Below are positions 5,742-9,140 of a stretch of 9,140 nt of DNA, one piece after another. Under the pieces are notes generated by a model. It saw only the letters and a program-made list of their open reading frames with translations. It did no database searches and was not told the DNA's origin. A program made the translations under genes and the position numbers. Position 1 is the stretch's first letter, and every line of letters begins with the position of its first letter. Source of the DNA: Legionellales bacterium UBA5158 (lineage in GTDB: Bacteria > Pseudomonadota > Gammaproteobacteria > DSM-16500). The stretch spans positions 1-9,140 of the forward strand of contig DHXK01000009.1 of NCBI GenBank assembly GCA_002413665.1, written 5' to 3'.

Positions 5742-7244
5742 ATGAGCCAAAAAAATAAAACCGCTATTACACCCACACGCGTTGAAGATTACCCAGAGTG
5801 GTATCAACAAGTCATTAAAGCTGCAGAACTTGCTGAAGTTTCTCCGGTGCGCGGATGTATGACGATCAAACCTTGGGGCTATGCCTTATGGGAAAATATT
5901 CAACGCGTCCTAGATGATAAACTCAAAGCAACCGGACACAAAAATGTTTACTTCCCTTTGCTCATTCCTATTAGCTTTTTAGAAAAAGAAGCAGCACACA
6001 TTGAAGGCTTTGCAAAAGAATGTGCGGTAGTCACACATCATCGATTAGAAACCAATGCAGAAGGCAAATTAGTTCCTGCCGGCGAACTCGAAGATCCTTA
6101 CATTATTCGCCCTACCTCTGAAACTATTATCGGTGAAGCGTTTTCACGCTGGATTCAATCATATCGTGATTTACCCATGTTAATGAATCAATGGGCTAAT
6201 GTAATGCGCTGGGAAATGCGCACACGAATGTTTTTACGTACATCAGAATTTTTATGGCAAGAAGGCCATACAGCGCACGCCACAGCAAAAGAAGCAGAAG
6301 TTCATACAATAAAAATTCTCGATTTATATGCTGATTTTGTTGAAGATTACATGGCCATGCCTGTCATCAAAGGGGAAAAAACAGAAAGCGAACGTTTCCC
6401 AGGTGCTGTTTCAACCTACTGTATCGAAGCTATGATGCAAGATAAAAAAGCCATTCAAGCAGGAACATCACATTTTCTTGGACAAAATTTCGCACGCGCT
6501 TGCGACATTAAATTTTTATCCTCACAAGGCCAAGAAGAATTTGTTTGGACAACATCATGGGGCGTGACGACACGATTAATTGGTGCGTTAACCATGACAC
6601 ATAGCGATGACAATGGCCTTATTTTACCGCCAAAATTAGCACCTATTCATGTCGTTATTTTGCCACTGATACACAAGGAAGAACAAAAAGCAGAAATCCT
6701 AGCCTACTGCGAAAAACTCGCAGAGGAACTACGTATTCAGCATTATGCAAATAAAAATATTATTGTTGAAATTGATCAGCGCGAACTAACCGGCGGAGAA
6801 AAATCCTGGAGCTGGGTCAAAAAAGGGGTTCCTGTGCGCGCAGAAATTGGCATGAAAGAAGTACAAAACAATTCTGTATTTGTAGGTAGGCGTGATAAAG
6901 AATACAAAGATCGCATGAGCTTTGAACGTGATGAATTTATATCTACCATTGTTTTACAATTAGATGAAATGCAAAAAACGTTATTAATGCGTGCACGCAA
7001 ATTTCAACAAGACAATACACATACAATCAATAATGAAAAAGATTTTTATGATTTCTTTAAAGGGGATAGCGGCTTTGCGCTTGCACATTGGAATGGCAGT
7101 GCTGAGATTGAAGCAAAAGTTAAAAAAGATTTGAATGTCACAATACGTTGTATTCCTAGATTAGAAACAACACCCGAAACTGGAACATGCATCTTCAGCG
7201 GTGAGCCTAGCAAACAACGAGTTATTTTTGCAAAAGCTTACTAA
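5742..7244 (+). CDS. proS: Prolyl-tRNA synthetase, archaeal/eukaryotic-type (ProS type 3)
   Basis: ProRS charges tRNA-Pro with proline. At 500 residues this is the short archaeal/eukaryotic-type enzyme, not the ~570-residue form with an inserted YbaK-like editing domain found in E. coli. Class II catalytic motifs are clear: motif 1 about residues 36-75, R-P-T-S-E-T at 123-128, motif 2 R-W-E-M-R-T-R-M-F-L-R with E-F-L-W-Q-E-G-H (156-176), motif 3 T-S-W-G-V-T-T-R (271-278) with the following M-T-H-S-D-D-N-G-L. The anticodon-binding domain starts near P-I-H-V-V-I-L-P (301). The C-terminal domain ends with the terminal Tyr (F-A-K-A-Y) characteristic of the type. Its zinc site is incomplete: Cys470 and Cys483 remain, but H-W-N-G-S and C-I-F-S have Asn and Ser where zinc-binding members have Cys. 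Such loss occurs in other bacterial members. The Shine-Dalgarno is weak (AAGAAA), consistent with coupling to bcp. Confidence 0.95.
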   Translation: MSQKNKTAITPTRVEDYPEWYQQVIKAAELAEVSPVRGCMTIKPWGYALWENIQRVLDDKLKATGHKNVYFPLLIPISFLEKEAAHIEGFAKECAVVTHHRLETNAEGKLVPAGELEDPYIIRPTSETIIGEAFSRWIQSYRDLPMLMNQWANVMRWEMRTRMFLRTSEFLWQEGHTAHATAKEAEVHTIKILDLYADFVEDYMAMPVIKGEKTESERFPGAVSTYCIEAMMQDKKAIQAGTSHFLGQNFARACDIKFLSSQGQEEFVWTTSWGVTTRLIGALTMTHSDDNGLILPPKLAPIHVVILPLIHKEEQKAEILAYCEKLAEELRIQHYANKNIIVEIDQRELTGGEKSWSWVKKGVPVRAEIGMKEVQNNSVFVGRRDKEYKDRMSFERDEFISTIVLQLDEMQKTLLMRARKFQQDNTHTINNEKDFYDFFKGDSGFALAHWNGSAEIEAKVKKDLNVTIRCIPRLETTPETGTCIFSGEPSKQRVIFAKAY

Positions 7245-7265
7245 CAGCTTCGAATTTATAATCAT

Positions 7266-7309
7266 GCGTGCAGGTAAGTGAAATAATTTTTCAACTGCAC
7301 GCTTATTTT
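7266..7309 (+). terminator. Rho-independent terminator after proS
   Basis: GCGTGCAG (7266-7273) pairs perfectly with CTGCACGC (7295-7302); an inner TGAAA / TTTCA pairing can lengthen it. TTATTTTCC follows. It lies 21 bp after the proS stop. Confidence 0.7.
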
Positions 7310-7353
7310 CCTGGAACCCTAAAACTTGTTGACAGAATCTGTGTGCCTGATAA

Positions 7354-7382
7354 TTGACAGTTGCTCGTATCCATTTTATCAA
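7354..7382 (+). promoter_or_regulatory. Candidate sigma-70 promoter in the proS-fba gap
   Basis: A perfect TTGACA -35 (7354-7359) is 17 bp from TATCAA (7377-7382, 4 of 6). The start site would be near 7389, some 213 nt before fba, so it would make either a long-leader fba mRNA or a separate small RNA. Confidence 0.35.
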
Positions 7383-7532
7383 CTTTATGCGTAATGATAA
7401 AATTTTTCCTTTTCGTCGCTATTTTTATTTCTAAGAAACATACCTAATCTCATATAATATTAGTTATCGCATTCTGGCAGAAAAAGCTAAAGTGTCAAAT
7501 CTTCGACCTAAAAAAATCGACTGTAAAATAGA

Positions 7533-7555
7533 GGGCAATTGTGATACCCTTGCCC
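7533..7555. promoter_or_regulatory. Inverted repeat upstream of fba
   Basis: GGGCAA (7533-7538) and TTGCCC (7550-7555) form perfect 6-bp arms around 11 bp. The site lies 46 bp before the fba start and overlaps the -10 region of any near promoter (GTGATA, 7541-7546), so it could be an operator or a leader hairpin. No regulator is identified. Confidence 0.3.
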
Positions 7556-7601
7556 GCATTTAATACCTCTCCCTAACCCACTACAGAAGGATTTAATCGG
7601 T

Positions 7602-8636
7602 ATGAACAACCACATTAAAGACTTAGAAGCTACCATTCAACACTTGGCCAAAAAAGGCAAAGGCATTTTAGCCGCCGATGAAAGCGTCGCCACTATTACC
7701 AAGCGATTTGAAGCACTCAATATCCCCTCCTCTGAAGAAACTCGACGTGCTTATCGTGAAATGCTCGTTACCGCACCTGATTTGAATAACTATATAGGCG
7801 GCGTCATTTTATTTGAAGAAACACTCGATCAAACAACTAGCAATGGCCAGAAATTTGCTGATTTATTAAAGTCACAAGGTATCTTAGCTGGGATTAAAGT
7901 GGATAAGGGCCTGATTCCGCTTCTTAACTCGCAAGGTGAGCAAACGACTCAAGGCTTAGATGGATTGGACGAGCGCTTAAAAGAATACAAAGCTAAAGGC
8001 GCAAGTTTTGCAAAATGGCGAGCTGTTTATGCTGTTACTGAAAATACACCCAGCGCTTTAGCGATAAAAACCAACGCTGAAGGCTTAGCACAGTACGCTG
8101 CAATATGCCAAGCCAATGGCATAGTACCTATCGTCGAACCCGAAGTACTAATCGACAGCGATCATACTATCGAACGTTGCGCAGAAGTGACCGAACATGT
8201 GCTGCATGCTGTATTTCATGCGCTACATAAACATCACGTCAAGTTAGAATATATTATTTTAAAACCTAGCATGGTGATTAACGGCAAAAAGTGCGCTGCC
8301 AAAGCTACCGCCGAGCAAGTGGGCAAAGCAACAGTGACAGTTTTGCGTCGTACGGTTCCTGCAGCCGTTCCCACTATTAATTTCTTATCTGGCGGACAAT
8401 CTTCTGAAGAAGCCACTGCGAATTTAAATGCCATGAACTTGTTACCGGGAAATCCATGGAATTTAAGTTATTCTTATGCTCGTGCATTACAAGACTACAG
8501 CATGAAAACATGGAAAGGCGAGACTAAAAATGTTGCCGAAGCGCAAAAAATATTTTTACATCGTGCCAAGTTAAATAGCTCAGCAAGTATGGGTAAATAT
8601 ACACCTTCTTTAGAAACTGAAACTTCATTCGCGTAA
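7602..8636 (+). CDS. Fructose-bisphosphate aldolase, class I (eukaryotic type)
   Basis: The enzyme cleaves fructose 1,6-bisphosphate to glyceraldehyde 3-phosphate and dihydroxyacetone phosphate, and runs backwards in gluconeogenesis. The 344-residue product is the Schiff-base aldolase of the animal/plant family, not the zinc class II enzyme or the archaeal-type FbaB. Visible active-site elements, with the rabbit muscle equivalents, are G-I-L-A-A-D-E-S with Asp26 (Asp33), G-I-K-V-D-K-G with Lys99 (Lys107), F-A-K-W-R with Lys138 (Lys146), V-E-P-E with Glu179 and Glu181 (Glu187, Glu189), I-L-K-P-S-M-V with the Schiff-base Lys221 (Lys229), L-S-G-G-Q at 262-266, and Y-S-Y-A-R-A with Arg294 (Arg303). 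The tail is shorter than the mammalian one and lacks the terminal Tyr. AAGGA lies 10 nt before the ATG. It is a single-gene unit closed by a strong terminator. Confidence 0.95.
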   Translation: MNNHIKDLEATIQHLAKKGKGILAADESVATITKRFEALNIPSSEETRRAYREMLVTAPDLNNYIGGVILFEETLDQTTSNGQKFADLLKSQGILAGIKVDKGLIPLLNSQGEQTTQGLDGLDERLKEYKAKGASFAKWRAVYAVTENTPSALAIKTNAEGLAQYAAICQANGIVPIVEPEVLIDSDHTIERCAEVTEHVLHAVFHALHKHHVKLEYIILKPSMVINGKKCAAKATAEQVGKATVTVLRRTVPAAVPTINFLSGGQSSEEATANLNAMNLLPGNPWNLSYSYARALQDYSMKTWKGETKNVAEAQKIFLHRAKLNSSASMGKYTPSLETETSFA

Positions 8637-8643
8637 TAATCAT

Positions 8644-8671
8644 CCCCATTGCGTAATCGCAATGGGGTTTT
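8644..8671 (+). terminator. Rho-independent terminator after fba
   Basis: CCCCATTGCG (8644-8653) pairs perfectly with CGCAATGGGG (8658-8667) around a TAAT loop, followed by TTTT. It begins 8 bp after the fba stop. Confidence 0.9.
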
Positions 8672-8698
8672 CGCAACCTAAGTAACAATCTCTATTAT
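8670..8698 (+). promoter_or_regulatory. Candidate promoter of the toxin-antitoxin pair
   Basis: TTCGCA (8670-8675, 4 of 6) and TATTAT (8693-8698, 5 of 6) are 17 bp apart, between the fba terminator and the antitoxin. The start site would be near 8705, leaving a leader of only about 11 nt before the ATG at 8716, or about 23 nt before the in-frame ATG at 8728. Confidence 0.35.
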
Positions 8699-8715
8699 TT
8701 TAGGATTTCACTGTC

Positions 8716-8973
8716 ATGACGACCGAGATGACGACTATTGATGCTAAAGAAAAATTTGCCGACTTAATTACTCATGTAGCGCACAGCCAAGAGCGTGTTG
8801 TATTAACCCGAAGAGGAAAACAAGTCGCCGCTATTGTGACTATTGAAGATTTACATTTTCTAGAAAACATACAAGATCAATCTGATTTACAAACCGCCAT
8901 AGACTCTCTTAAAGAAGCCCGCAGTGATGGTCTCATCACTCTCGAACAATTGAAAGAAGAGACGGGCGTATAA
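8716..8973 (+). CDS. Antitoxin of the Phd/YefM family
   Basis: Phd/YefM antitoxins bind their partner toxin through a C-terminal segment and repress their own operon with the N-terminal fold. The 85-residue product has the usual size and shape: M-T-T-I-D-A-K-E-K-F-A-D-L-I, then E-R-V-V-L-T-R-R-G-K-Q-V-A-A-I-V and an E-D-L segment, followed by an acidic, probably flexible C-terminal half. The start could be the ATG at 8716 (AGGA 10 nt upstream) or the one at 8728, which begins closer to the conserved N-terminus. The toxin gene follows after a single base, so translation is almost certainly coupled. The pair is separated from fba by a strong terminator. Confidence 0.9.
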   Translation: MTTEMTTIDAKEKFADLITHVAHSQERVVLTRRGKQVAAIVTIEDLHFLENIQDQSDLQTAIDSLKEARSDGLITLEQLKEETGV

Positions 8974-8974
8974 C

Positions 8975-9140
8975 GTGACCAAACCTTACCATGTGAAAAT
9001 CGCACCTCAAGCAGCGCGCCAAATAAAATCATTACCTCCTAAGCTAACTCGGCTATTTATCAAGTTAGCAGAGGCACTTGCCATTAATCCTCGCCCACCT
9101 GGTGCCAAAAAAGTAGAAGGCATGACAGGCTTATATAGCG
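8975..9140 (+). CDS. RelE/ParE-family toxin (5' part, cut by window end)
   Basis: A frame starting at GTG 8975, one base after the antitoxin stop, runs to the window end and gives 55 residues. They read like the first two thirds of a RelE-type mRNA interferase: Y-H-V-K-I-A-P-Q-A-A-R-Q-I-K-S-L-P, a central helix, then N-P-R-P-P-G-A-K-K-V-E-G and M-T-G-L-Y-S at the edge. RelE toxins usually cleave mRNA on the ribosome; ParE relatives poison gyrase. The catalytic residues lie in the missing C-terminal part, so which activity applies cannot be told. A purine-rich AAGAAGAG 16-23 nt upstream, inside the antitoxin gene, may serve as a distant ribosome site. No ATG is available at the expected start. 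Confidence 0.88.
   Translation, partial: MTKPYHVKIAPQAARQIKSLPPKLTRLFIKLAEALAINPRPPGAKKVEGMTGLYS

Larger units (their letters stand above)
7245..7601. other. 357-bp intergenic region between proS and fba
   Basis: After the proS terminator the region has no supported coding frame. It contains a TTGACA (7354-7359) with TATCAA 17 bp on (7377-7382), a perfect TATAAT at 7453-7458 with a weak -35, and the inverted repeat GGGCAA / TTGCCC (7533-7538, 7550-7555) just before fba. Any of these could drive fba; the first would give a leader of over 200 nt. Confidence 0.7.

Noticed and set aside
7161..7382. A 73-residue open frame on the minus strand between proS and fba.
   Set aside because: It overlaps the proS 3' end and reads through the proS terminator hairpin, and the protein has no recognisable pattern.
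1..9140. tRNA, rRNA, insertion sequence, or attachment site.
   Set aside because: No cloverleaf, rRNA segment, transposase frame or flanking inverted/direct repeat was seen on either strand.

Overview
The window is AT-rich bacterial chromosome. Its proteins point to a gammaproteobacterium, probably an intracellular or protist-associated member of the Legionellales (Legionella/Coxiella/Berkiella-like). This rests on the RlmJ of typical gammaproteobacterial form, the OsmB-like lipoprotein, and a PmrA-type promoter box in front of an unusual large protein. The taxonomic placement is inference; there is no rRNA gene here.

Layout. Bases 1-117 hold the 3' end of a membrane-protein gene. rlmJ (288-1124, +) is a 23S rRNA m6A methyltransferase; it converges, with an 8-bp gap, on a small unknown gene (1133-1597, -). 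A 435-bp AT-rich intergenic region follows. It carries four TTAAG-like hexamers spaced exactly 11 bp apart, directly upstream of the central gene (2033-4663, +). After that gene's terminator come a small OsmB-like glycine-zipper lipoprotein (4935-5141), a bcp-proS gene pair (5257-7244), a 357-bp non-coding gap, a eukaryotic-type class I fructose-bisphosphate aldolase (7602-8636), and a Phd/RelE-type toxin-antitoxin pair (8716 to the window end; toxin truncated). Four rho-independent terminators (after the 876-aa gene, osmB-like, proS and fba) cut the right half into separate transcription units.

The most interesting object is the 876-residue protein. It has seven repeats of about 52-54 residues (two degenerate), then a band-7/SPFH domain, then a long Ala/Glu/Lys/Gln-rich helix and a short C-terminal tail. 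This is the domain order, repeat period and length of eukaryotic major vault protein (MVP, about 890 aa). It differs from MVP in having a ~150-residue N-terminal extension with a hydrophobic stretch and an acidic insertion in the SPFH domain. Its C-terminus is Glu-rich, like the E-block of Dot/Icm substrates, and its promoter looks PmrA-like. The working hypothesis is a divergent bacterial vault-like or flotillin-like shell protein, possibly controlled with, or acting as, a type IV effector.

The other genes are housekeeping (rRNA modification, peroxide defence, tRNA charging, glycolysis/gluconeogenesis). Two of them, the archaeal/eukaryotic-type ProRS and the eukaryotic-type aldolase, are family variants unlike those of E. 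coli.
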